In this document: positions 1-8,618 of the stretch, piece after piece
How positions within the stretch are numbered: position 1 is the first letter of the stretch
How the letters are laid out: each line of letters opens with the position of its first letter
DNA from: Dictyostelium firmibasis
Taxonomy: Eukaryota; Evosea; Eumycetozoa; Dictyosteliales; Dictyosteliaceae
Direction of reading: 5' to 3'
NCBI GenBank assembly: GCA_036169595.1
Contig: CM069766.1
Location: 2,847,501-2,877,500, forward strand
DNA: 30,000 nucleotides
The notes under the pieces: model-generated
Databases searched by the model: none
What the model saw: only the letters and a program-made list of their open reading frames with translations
Told to the model about the DNA's origin: nothing
Translations under genes and position numbers: made by a program

Positions 1-1562
1 GATTAAAATCTATGAAATCGGATTTAAAGAACTTAATGGTATCAATTCAAAAGATATATCAATGTACAACTATATTCTATCAATCATTTAAATCCTATTT
101 CAATACATTGGGTGAAGTTTTAAATAGAATACCAACGATGAGAGGTGGCTTAGATATTGCAGGGGTAATACAAATTGGTGGTGACGAATCTACTGAAATT
201 CTTGAAAGAATGTGTGAATCTATCTATCAATCAAGTAAATTAGCATGGACTTTTTTAAGTGAATTACCATGTTTAGAGAAAACTTGGTATAATAAAAATT
301 TTGTAATCTATCAATCAATATTAAGAAAAACTGAACAAGATAGTAGTTTTGATGATAAATCATCATCATCATCGTCATCATCACATTCTCATTCACATAA
401 AAAACATAATGGTATTATGAATGTTTTCAAAAGGTTAAAAAAAAAAAAAACTTATAGAGGTTCAGTCAATCTATTAGAAAAAATTACAATTATGGAGAGT
501 GAGAGTGAAAATCAACACAAATTAAATCAACAAAACAATAACAGTCCGCCATTGTATAGTAAACAACAACAACAACAGCAGCAACAAGCAATAGGAGGAG
601 TGGGAGGAGGAACAACAACAAATGGTAATAATAGTAGCAATAATAATAATAAAAAAATTATAGTTTATGAACCAATTAACTCATCAACAACACTACTAGA
701 TGCTATTGTGTTGGATTTGGAGAAATTATTATCATTTTCAGATCGAGAAGTTACAAGCCATATAGATTCATTAGAGAGGAAATCACAGATGTTATTAGAG
801 TTATTGAATTTAGTAAAGATTAGATATCAATATTTTAGAGAGAAAATTACAAGATGGGTGGATAACAATTCAGCTGTTTTAAGGGTTACTTCATTTGAAG
901 CAGACCCAGAGTCATTTAAAATCATGGAGTTTAAAACTATACCAGATGTTCAATTCAAAGTTAAAATTCTTTATAAAGTGATGCTATCATATTTTACCAC
1001 ATGTTTAGTTGCTACACCAATGGTTTATTTAACACCTGAATCATGGAAACTATCAAATCATAGTGATTACCGAGCAGAGAAAAGAAAACAAATTGAAAAG
1101 TTACTTTTGGTATTGAAATCCAATATTGCACCAATCGATTTAGATGTATTACGTAAATTAATACTTGAATTCACTGATATTTTAATTAGTGCGTTAGATA
1201 TTCAAATACCTCTGTTGTTAGAGGTATATTCAGATGATTCATCTATGGCCAAGCGTTTAAATTATAAAAATGAGAAAAAACTATTAAAAGAAACAATAAC
1301 TAAATCAATTAATCAATTAAAGTATTTCCAACCACAACAATCTTCATTATCATCTTCTTTTGGTATTAGCACTAGTAATAATAATAATCCAGTCTATCAA
1401 GAGCTTTTAGGTAATAGTGTTCAAATGATTCAAAGTGTAATGTTACATTTCTTTAAAATGAAACCAATAGGTCGTCCTCATGTTTATGCTAAAGATGGTA
1501 ATTGGACTTTAGTTAGTGAGTCAAAAAGAAGATATGAATATAGAACTTCAATTTTAATTTAA
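1..1562 (+). CDS. C-terminal part of an unrecognised protein, cut by the left window edge
   Basis: The reading frame is already open at base 3, before the first ATG at 12 (codons Leu-Lys-Ser precede it), and there is no stop upstream inside the window. The gene therefore most likely begins outside, and the ATG at 12 need not be the start. About 519 residues are visible, ending at the TAA at 1560-1562. I do not recognise the family. The chain is mostly helical-looking and charged. It is interrupted by a low-complexity zone (roughly residues 115-225 of the visible part) with a Ser run, a His-Ser patch, a basic KRLKKKK cluster, a Gln run and a Gly/Asn stretch. The segments before about residue 110 and after about 225 look globular and probably carry the function. 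No membrane segment or signal peptide is visible. That it is coding is well supported; its role is unknown. Confidence 0.85.
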   Translation, partial: LKSMKSDLKNLMVSIQKIYQCTTIFYQSFKSYFNTLGEVLNRIPTMRGGLDIAGVIQIGGDESTEILERMCESIYQSSKLAWTFLSELPCLEKTWYNKNFVIYQSILRKTEQDSSFDDKSSSSSSSSHSHSHKKHNGIMNVFKRLKKKKTYRGSVNLLEKITIMESESENQHKLNQQNNNSPPLYSKQQQQQQQQAIGGVGGGTTTNGNNSSNNNNKKIIVYEPINSSTTLLDAIVLDLEKLLSFSDREVTSHIDSLERKSQMLLELLNLVKIRYQYFREKITRWVDNNSAVLRVTSFEADPESFKIMEFKTIPDVQFKVKILYKVMLSYFTTCLVATPMVYLTPESWKLSNHSDYRAEKRKQIEKLLLVLKSNIAPIDLDVLRKLILEFTDILISALDIQIPLLLEVYSDDSSMAKRLNYKNEKKLLKETITKSINQLKYFQPQQSSLSSSFGISTSNNNNPVYQELLGNSVQMIQSVMLHFFKMKPIGRPHVYAKDGNWTLVSESKRRYEYRTSILI

Positions 1563-2143
1563 ATTGAAATAAATAAAAAAAAAATAAAAAAATAAAAAAT
1601 AAAATTATAAAAAAAAAATTATTTATTACAATCAATCAAGTTTTCCTTTTTATTCAGATTACAAATTGATCATAATATTCAGATTCGAGATAGTTATTCA
1701 AATTTAAAATGTTCATTTTTTTTATTTTTAAAAATAAAAAAAAAAAAAAAAAACCTTTTACTTGATTTTTGAAATTTATATTCCAAATACAAAGATAATA
1801 ATGGTGAATTGTTGGTTTTTAATTTTATTTTTGAAGAAATAAACCAGGAAAAACAGGAATTGATTTTTATTTTAATTTTTTTATTTTTTTATTTTTTTAT
1901 TTTATTTTTTTTTATTTTTTTTATTTTAAATAGCTTTTATTTTTTTTAATTTTTTAATTTTTTTTTTTATTTTTTTTTTTATTTTTTTTATTTTTTTTTG
2001 AATTTGGTAATAATATGAAGCAAATAATTATTTTAAATAAATTAAAACAAAATTTAATAAAATAAAATTTAATAGTATATATAAATTAATAAAATTAGAC
2101 ACAATAAAATTCATCTTTTAATGTTGTTTTTCTCAAGTGAAAC
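1563..2143. other. Intergenic region, 581 bp, between two + strand genes
   Basis: Almost pure A/T: an A-rich stretch after the first stop (with AATAAA-like signals around 1569), long T runs at about 1860-2000, then an A-rich leader before the ATG at 2144. This T-run-then-A-rich pattern is the usual look of a Dictyostelium promoter. I see no conserved element or small gene. Confidence 0.7.
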
Positions 2144-2489
2144 ATGAAAATTTATTTATTATCGATAATAATACTCTTATCATTTATTTTAAATAATTGT
2201 CAAGTCTATAATCACTATAACCCATGGTTATCAGATTTTCATGACAGTGACCTCAGCTCCTATAGCAAATGTAGTCCAATTGCAAATGATATCGAATGGT
2301 TGAATTCAAATTCGACAAATTTAAACAATAGTAATAATAGTTGTAAACCACCAATCTTAAAATTTAACCCAATTATATTAGAAGATCAATCATATATATT
2401 ATTAAATAGTGATAACAACTATTTGAAATTGGTTAAATATAAATTTAAAGGTCAACAAGAAATTGATTGGTCATTTACTTTTAATGATT

Positions 2490-2520
<31 letters not shown>

Positions 2521-3586
2521 TGGTGATAATAAATGTACATTTAATATTATAAATGCCAATATAATTACAGCATCATCTATAAAGAATACAACAATAAATT
2601 CAAAGATTAAAAACCCACCTACATTAATTTATATAAAAGAATTTTCAAAGTTTTATTTAGTTGAAACGTTGAGTGGTAAATTATTATGGAATTCAACCTC
2701 AACTTCATCATTTATCAATTGTAAATCTAATAATTATTTTTCAACAATTTATAGCTTTTATTCAATTTGTGACTCACTTAGTAATAGTAGTAATAGTAAT
2801 TTAATAACTATTAGCCCATATAGTGACAACGATGAAATTAAAGTTTTAATTAGTCAATTACCAAATGATAAAACAAATTATAAAGATATAACATCTAAAC
2901 AGGATGAAATTAGTAATGACCAAGTTTTATTAGGTTATCCATTCCTCTATTCAAAAATTAGTACATTAGTCTATGTAAACTTTAATAATGGTTTAGTATC
3001 ATTAATAATACCGCCAAATATCGATAGTATTAGTAGTAGTAGTAGTGGAGGTAGTGAAAGTGAAGACATTGGTATGGTTGAAACCAAATTTCAATTTTCT
3101 TTAGAAAGTAATACAATCAATCAAATTTCACCAATAGCATTAAATTCTTTTAATACTCGTGTCAACTATATCAATGCATTATCATGTAACAAAGCAACAA
3201 TTACACTTAATATATTTAATCCAAATACTGGCTCGATTGATGGATCAAAAGATTTATTACATAATGTGAATTGTTCAAGAGTTTTTAATACCAAAGTTGG
3301 TTCATCACCATCGACTTCAATATCATCATCAACTAAATCAATTGGTATAGTTTTCATGTTTAACTATTATTTTAATGGGTATTGGTTATCTTATTCAGGT
3401 ATTTACACTTTGAATCCATATAGTTTTAAATGGTATACGTATGGTGATCGTTCTCTTATTTTGGATTTTGCAATCACTTCTTCAAATTCTATATACTATT
3501 GTAGAAATGATAAAATATTACTTTATAATCAAAATTCACCAACTTTATCATTCAATTTACCTATAATTTATAATAACAATAGCAAC

Positions 3587-3626
<40 letters not shown>

Positions 3627-4550
3627 GTAATAATAATAATAATAATAATTCTATTAATAGAAATGATATAGGCAATAGTACCGATTCTATTAATTTTTGT
3701 AAGATAGTAGTTGGTGAGAATTCAATTCTATTATCTTTTATAGATTATAGCAATAATATTACTAGTAGTAATGATAGTACTAATAGTTATAGTAATAGTA
3801 GTGATAGTACAAATGAAGATGAAGTATTTGGAGAATCATTTATAATGAGAGGTATAGATTCAATGTGCCCAGATCTATGCAATGCTAATATGGGGTGCTT
3901 AAAGGATTTGGGTTGTCAATGTTTACCAGATTATTATCCAATTGGTAACTGCTCAAAAAATTGTCTCGCTTCATATACCTGTAATGGCCATGGTCAATGC
4001 GATGAACTTGGTTTATGCGTTTGTGACGATACAACTGGTTGGTATGGTGATAATTGTGAACTTTGTAAAAGTGGGTACAGTGGAAATAATTGTAACGTTG
4101 GTATGTGTTGTTTTATTATTTGGAAAAAAAAAAATTATTTTAAATATACTAATTGTTTCTTTTAAAAAAGTATTTAATAAAAAAAAAGCAATAACCTTCA
4201 TTGTAATTGGTTTACTTGTAACGAGTTCAATTTGTACATTTGCATTTTTTACTCGTAGAATCGGTAAAAAGAAAAAAGAAGGAAAGAGAATATGTTGTTC
4301 ATGTTTTTATAAATTAAAAAATAAAATCATTAAACCCAAAAATTACATTTCTCTAGATGAAAGGAATGTTGGTAGTGCCAACAATAACAGTGGTAACACA
4401 AATCTAAATGTTAGTAGTGGTAGTCTTAGTAGTGGTAATGGTAGTGATAGTGAAATTTTTAGTTTACACCAACAACAAACTTCTCCTTTAATCAAAAGTG
4501 GTGGTTCAAAGAAAAAAAATGACCATTTTGATGAGGATTTACTTTTATAA
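2144..4550 (+). CDS. Type I membrane protein with EGF-like cysteine-rich region
   Basis: Two exons, 2144-4100 and 4171-4550, give 778 residues. The donor at 4101 is GTATGT. The acceptor AG at 4169-4170 restores the frame (phase 1), and the total is divisible by three. A signal peptide is clear (residues 1 to about 19, ending near NNCQ). A large extracellular part rich in Asn and Ser follows, with many N-glycosylation sequons and two Asn runs (near residues 117-127 and 482-502). Residues about 573-652 are Cys-dense with the spacing of EGF-like modules, including a CNGHGQC motif. Exon 2 brings a single hydrophobic segment (from AITFIVIG), then a basic stop-transfer stretch and a short Ser/Asn-rich cytoplasmic tail. 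It probably sits on the cell surface. EGF-like proteins of this layout are abundant in dictyostelids, in adhesion and cell-cell signalling. I cannot name the ligand or the large N-terminal domain. Confidence 0.85.
3587..3650 (+). repeat. AAT triplet repeat coding Asn in the EGF-like membrane protein
   Basis: A near-pure AAT run with AGT/AAC interruptions, in frame so that it encodes an Asn/Ser tract in the extracellular part. A shorter AAT run lies near 2492-2520 in the same gene. Confidence 0.9.
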
Positions 4551-4841
4551 ATAAATTTTATTAGAAAAAAAAATAAATAAATTTTTTGTTTTTTTTTGTT
4601 TTTTATTTTTTGTTTCAAGGAACATCTTGATCTTTTGAGACAGATATTTAATTTTTATTTTTTTAAATTTTTTTTTTTTTTTTATTTTGTACCGTTTTTT
4701 TCAACATTTTTATTTTTTTTCAATTTTTTTTTTTTTTCCTAATTCACAAATAGAATTCTATTTATAATTTTATTTTTTTGATTCAAAAAAAAAATTTTTT
4801 CAATTCAAAAAATTTATTCTTGAAATAATAAACATAATACA

Positions 4842-5518
4842 ATGGGAACAGAAGAAACATCAAATGTTGAACAACAACAACAACCACAACAACAAGAACA
4901 ACAACAACAACAAACTCAACCACCTCAATATCCACCTGGTTATGCTCCAGCTAATCAATCACAACCACATTCAGGTCAATATCCACCACAACAAGGTTAT
5001 CCACCTCAACAAGGTTACCCACCACAACAAGGATATCCTCCACAACAAGGGTATCCTCCACAACAAGGTTATCCACCACAACAAGGTTATCCACCACAAC
5101 AAGGCTATCCACCACAACAAGGTTATCCACCACAACAAGGCTATCCACCCCAACAATCATACGTTGTAGCACCAGTCGTTGTTACTTCAAATCAAAAACA
5201 AAGCACACAAAGTGATGATACATCTGCTATGTTAATTTTTATCATCGGTTTCTTTTGCACGTGAGTATTTCTTATAAAAAAAATAATTATAGAAAAAAAA
5301 ATTTACTTAATTCCAAATATTAAAAAAAAAAAAAAAATAGAATTGTCTGGTTGGCAGGTTTTGCTTATGTCCGTAGTAAATCAAAAAATGCAAGAATTTA
5401 TGGTATCTTGTCTGTTGTATTTTTCTTTGTTGTTGTCATTGTTGTTATAATTGCTGTTGTTGTTGTGGTGGTCTCTGCAAACTCGGTAACAACAAATTGC
5501 ACGGGCTATTATTGCTAA
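4842..5518 (+). CDS. PPQQGY-repeat protein with two C-terminal membrane segments
   Basis: Two exons, 4842-5260 and 5341-5518, give 198 residues. The donor is GTGAGT at 5261, the acceptor AG is at 5339-5340, phase 2, and the total is divisible by three. Without splicing the frame stops at 5264 in the middle of a hydrophobic segment, which supports the intron. The N-terminus is Gln-rich. Ten PPQQ(G/S)Y-type hexapeptides follow (about residues 46-106), a motif known from rhodopsin tails, annexin VII and other Pro-rich membrane-associated proteins. Exon 1 ends inside a first hydrophobic segment (from [10 protein letters not shown], continued as [10 protein letters not shown]). A short basic loop (RSKSKNAR) and a second, Val-rich hydrophobic segment follow, then a short tail with two Cys. 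It is probably a small two-pass membrane protein with a cytosolic Pro/Gln arm. Function unknown. Confidence 0.85.
4977..5156 (+). repeat. 18-bp coding minisatellite, ten units (PPQQGY)
   Basis: Ten tandem 18-bp units encode (Q/G)YPPQQ. Units differ mostly at silent positions (GGT/GGC/GGA/GGG, CCA/CCT/CCC, TAT/TAC), so the array is constrained at the protein level and not newly amplified throughout. Adjacent units 6 and 7 are identical, suggesting recent local duplication. Confidence 0.95.
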
Positions 5519-5628
5519 CAGTCTTATATTATATACATACATAAATAAATATTAATAAAAATCCACTTAAAAGATTAAAACTTAATTTTTTGGACTTGAA
5601 AAAATCATTATTTTTTAGTCGCAAAATT

Positions 5629-5712
5629 GGTACTGACCAGCACCAAAAAATTCACTTTTAGAATTTTTTTGGTACTGACCAGCACCAAAAAATGCATTTT
5701 TAGAATTTTTTT
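5629..5712. repeat. 42-bp direct tandem duplication in the 3' flank
   Basis: Two head-to-tail 42-base copies (5629-5670, 5671-5712) differ at two positions. Each starts with GGTACTGACCAGCACC, an imperfect dyad (GGT.CTG / CAG.ACC), and ends in a T run. It lies between the stop of the PPQQGY gene and the 3' end of the Fes1-like gene, so both flanking genes end here. Confidence 0.9.
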
Positions 5713-5937
5713 TGCTTCAATTATTTTTTTAAATGAGATTTCTATCCAAAATTTATTTTTAAAAAAATAAAGATAAAAAAAAAAAATTTAGAAAAAAGTT
5801 TTTAATAGTTTATTAGAATTATTTAACTTTTATTTTATAATATCTAACTATAAATAATTGTAAATAAAAAAATTTGTATAAAATATAATTTTGAAAATGA
5901 AAAAAAAAGAAAAATTAAAATTATAAAAGAAAAAAAT

Positions 5938-7074
5938 TTATTTCAAAAGTGATTTAATATTTTTTAAAGTTTGAATTTCATCAACATAATCATTTGAATT
6001 TTTAGAGATAAAAGTTAATCTTTTTTCAATCTCTGGAGAGAGATGTTGTTGTTTACATTGTTCTAAAGCTGTTTGATTTTTATGGATTAATTGTAGTAGG
6101 GTGATTTCAGCCTTTTCTACCATTACGATTTGAGTATCCAATAATGATGAAGCATTTGAAGTTGATTGTTGTTGAATTTTATTGAAAGCTTTAATGAGAC
6201 CAATTAAACCATCCAAAGTTCCACATTTTATAGCAAACTCTTTGATATCAGGAGTGGCGATAAAGATTTTATTTAAAAGGAAACATGCTTTTGAAATGCC
6301 ACTTACACCATTATCGACTGAAACGGTTTGAGTTGAGCTACCATCATCAAGTTGTACTGTTAACTCAACGGTTGGTGAAAGAAAAGTTGTGGTTAATTCA
6401 ACGATTGTATTTAGAATGGATTTATCAAAGTTTGAATTTTTAATTTCATAAGAGAGTAAACTACTAATCAATGAAAGGAATTTCTCTCTAACTAATGGAC
6501 TGATCTCCTTTTGTAATTGTTTAACTGCCAACTCTAATACACCTAACGAATGAAGATAGGCTTGAATGGTTTCTTCACTTTGTGTGATTGTCGATAGACA
6601 TGTTGCTGCATCGGCACGTACTTTATCTCCGTTTTCTCTAGAGTCACTCAACAATTTGATCAATACCGTTATGCCACCAATCTTTATGAAATCACCTGCA
6701 TTATCTATATCTTCAATATAAAATTGTAAGGTCTCTAATGATGTAATATATTTCTTTTCTCTCTCCTCCTTTGATAATGATTGATTCTCTTCTTTACTAT
6801 CATCAAACACTTCCAATAGTTTTTTCATCTTTTTTGCATCATCCTCTAAATTATCGAATGCTTGTCTCAACCAATCATAATCCTTTGGATCACGGCCCTC
6901 TGGTAAAACTGTCTCTTTTAGATTTGGTGAATCTGAATGTGTCAAACAAAACTTTAATAATCCTGGTCCAATATCTTTTGGTAATTTATATTCATTAATT
7001 TTCTTTGGTTTATTTTCTTGTACATTCTCATTAGTTGAACTATCTTTTGGTTTAATTGGTGCTCCTAAATACAT
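5938..7074 (-). CDS. Fes1/HspBP1-type Hsp70 nucleotide exchange factor
   Basis: An intronless 378-residue protein. It carries the signature of the Fes1/HspBP1 family: an N-terminal stretch GLLKFCLTHSDS (about residues 38-50), then DYDWLRQAF (about 66-74), then armadillo-like helical repeats (about 110-330), including IGGITVLIKLLSD and VRADAATCLSTITQ. Members of this family bind the ATPase domain of cytosolic Hsp70 and speed ADP release, which drives substrate turnover. The length is close to that of human HspBP1 (about 360). No signal peptide or membrane segment, so cytosolic. The start at 7074 is the first ATG of the frame and follows an A/T-rich leader. The gene is convergent with the PPQQGY gene and divergent from the secreted Gly-rich gene. 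The family call is strong; the orthologous gene name was not checked. Confidence 0.88.
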   Translation of the reverse strand: MYLGAPIKPKDSSTNENVQENKPKKINEYKLPKDIGPGLLKFCLTHSDSPNLKETVLPEGRDPKDYDWLRQAFDNLEDDAKKMKKLLEVFDDSKEENQSLSKEEREKKYITSLETLQFYIEDIDNAGDFIKIGGITVLIKLLSDSRENGDKVRADAATCLSTITQSEETIQAYLHSLGVLELAVKQLQKEISPLVREKFLSLISSLLSYEIKNSNFDKSILNTIVELTTTFLSPTVELTVQLDDGSSTQTVSVDNGVSGISKACFLLNKIFIATPDIKEFAIKCGTLDGLIGLIKAFNKIQQQSTSNASSLLDTQIVMVEKAEITLLQLIHKNQTALEQCKQQHLSPEIEKRLTFISKNSNDYVDEIQTLKNIKSLLK

Positions 7075-7849
7075 TTTATATTTTATTTTATTTTATTTTA
7101 TATTTTATTTTATTTTTTATTTATTTATTTATTTTGTTTTTATTATATATTTATAATTATTATTATTATTATTATTATTATTATTTTTATTAAATTTATT
7201 ACTTTACTATTGTTTTTTAAAAAAAAAAAAAAAAATCTATTTATATTTTCAGAAAAAAAAAAAAATTGTAAACACACTCAATTTGTGGAGATGAAGTTGG
7301 GAAAATGAAAATTTTACAATATAATGAAAAAAAAAAAATTACAATGTCTCGTTTTTTTTTATTTTTTTTTTATTTTTTTTCATTTTATTAAAAAATTAAT
7401 TGAAAAATAAAAAAAAATAATTTAAAATTGTTGGGGGATTTCGCATGGATTTCAAAGAGAGTGGTGGTAATCTTATTTTATTAGCTTAGTTTTTATTTAA
7501 AATTTATCGAGTTTATATTAAATTTAATTATATTATATGATTTTTTAAAAATAATAATAATAAAGAATTTATAATAGTTCATTTAATTAAATTTTATAGT
7601 TTATCATTAAAATTAAATATATTATGTTTTTTTATTTATAATAATGATAAAAAAAATTGTAATGATAAAAATTTGTAGGATGGAAATTTTGTATGAATAA
7701 TAACAATGAGTGGGAAGTTTTTTAATATTCTATTTTTAAACTAATTCACATTTTTTTTTTATATTATTTTTATTTTTTTTTTTTTTTTATTTTTTTTTTT
7801 TGTAACATCTATTGTAATTGTCAATTCTCTAGAATCTGTCTATAAAAAA

Positions 7850-7898
<49 letters not shown>

Positions 7899-7989
7899 AA
7901 TTATCAGCAGTTATATTGCCAATAAATATTTTTACTATCCATATATTTTGATTTTTGTAAAATATTTTGTAGTATGAAGGTGTATTTTC

Positions 7990-8003
7990 ACCCAACATTG
8001 GGT
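7990..8003. promoter_or_regulatory. Dyad ACCCAA-CA-TTGGGT
   Basis: A perfect 6-2-6 inverted repeat in the promoter region, about 615 bp upstream of the secreted protein's ATG. Its half-site ACCCA resembles the C-rich boxes nearby. It could bind a dimeric factor; this is inference only. Confidence 0.35.
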
Positions 8004-8027
8004 CAAAAAATTCATATGAAAACATAT

Positions 8028-8060
<33 letters not shown>

Positions 8061-8082
8061 TTTACAACTTATATTTACAATT

Positions 8083-8130
8083 CACCCACTCCCACCATTT
8101 ACCACTAACAAAAAGTAAACACACACACAT
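8083..8130. promoter_or_regulatory. CACCC/CACACA-rich box upstream of the secreted protein gene
   Basis: CACCCACTCCCACC at 8083-8096 and an ACACACACACA run at 8119-8129, with GGGTGTGTGTGG on the same strand at 8330-8341. Such CA/GT-rich boxes stand out in A/T DNA. In Dictyostelium they are the type of site bound by G-box binding factor (GBF) in cAMP-induced genes. They lie about 280-540 bp upstream of the ATG at 8619, a plausible range. Binding is inferred, not shown. Confidence 0.4.
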
Positions 8131-8199
8131 ATTCAAAGTATAATTAACATTATTTTAATTATCATTATTCTTTAATGGAAAACACTATGATCATACTAC

Positions 8200-8246
<47 letters not shown>

Positions 8247-8618
8247 TTAGAATTTCTCTATAGCTACATACAAAAATAAATGTGTGTAGTAATACTATTT
8301 TAAAGGGGTATTTATATGGTGAATTTTTTGGGTGTGTGTGGAATTCTACATGTGCCACTCCATTTTTAATTTGCTCTTTACTTGCTATTATATCATTCAT
8401 ATAATTTTATTTATTTATTTAATTTTTTTTTTTTTTTAAATTTTTATTTTTTTTTAATAATAAATTTTTTTTTTTGAAAAAAAAAAAAAAAAAATAACAA
8501 ATAAATAAATTAAATTGCTATCATTTTATTTAATTAAATTAATAGAATAGATAAAATAGTAAATTAAAAGAAATAAAAAAAAAAAGTTTTTTTTTTTTTT
8601 AAAATAATTTAATTTAAA

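Larger units (their letters stand above)
7075..8618. other. 1.5 kb divergent promoter region
   Basis: It separates the starts of the Fes1-like gene (-) and the secreted Gly-rich gene (+). Mostly A/T with very long homopolymers (A run about 7852-7895, T runs about 8030-8058 and 8203-8245). A short G-richer patch lies at 7431-7470. C/A- and G/T-rich boxes and a small dyad are listed separately. The only longer open frame (minus strand, 8191-8400) ends in poly-Lys and looks spurious. Confidence 0.7.

Noticed and set aside
7444-7488. Plus-strand mini-frame MDFKESGGNLILLA in a G-richer patch
   Set aside because: Only 14 codons, no splice signals or repeat of the micro-exon design.
8191-8400. Minus-strand open frame of 69 codons
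   Set aside because: It ends in a poly-Lys read of a T homopolymer, has a poor start context, uses CAC/ACA codons that come from CA-rich promoter boxes, and lies in a divergent promoter region.
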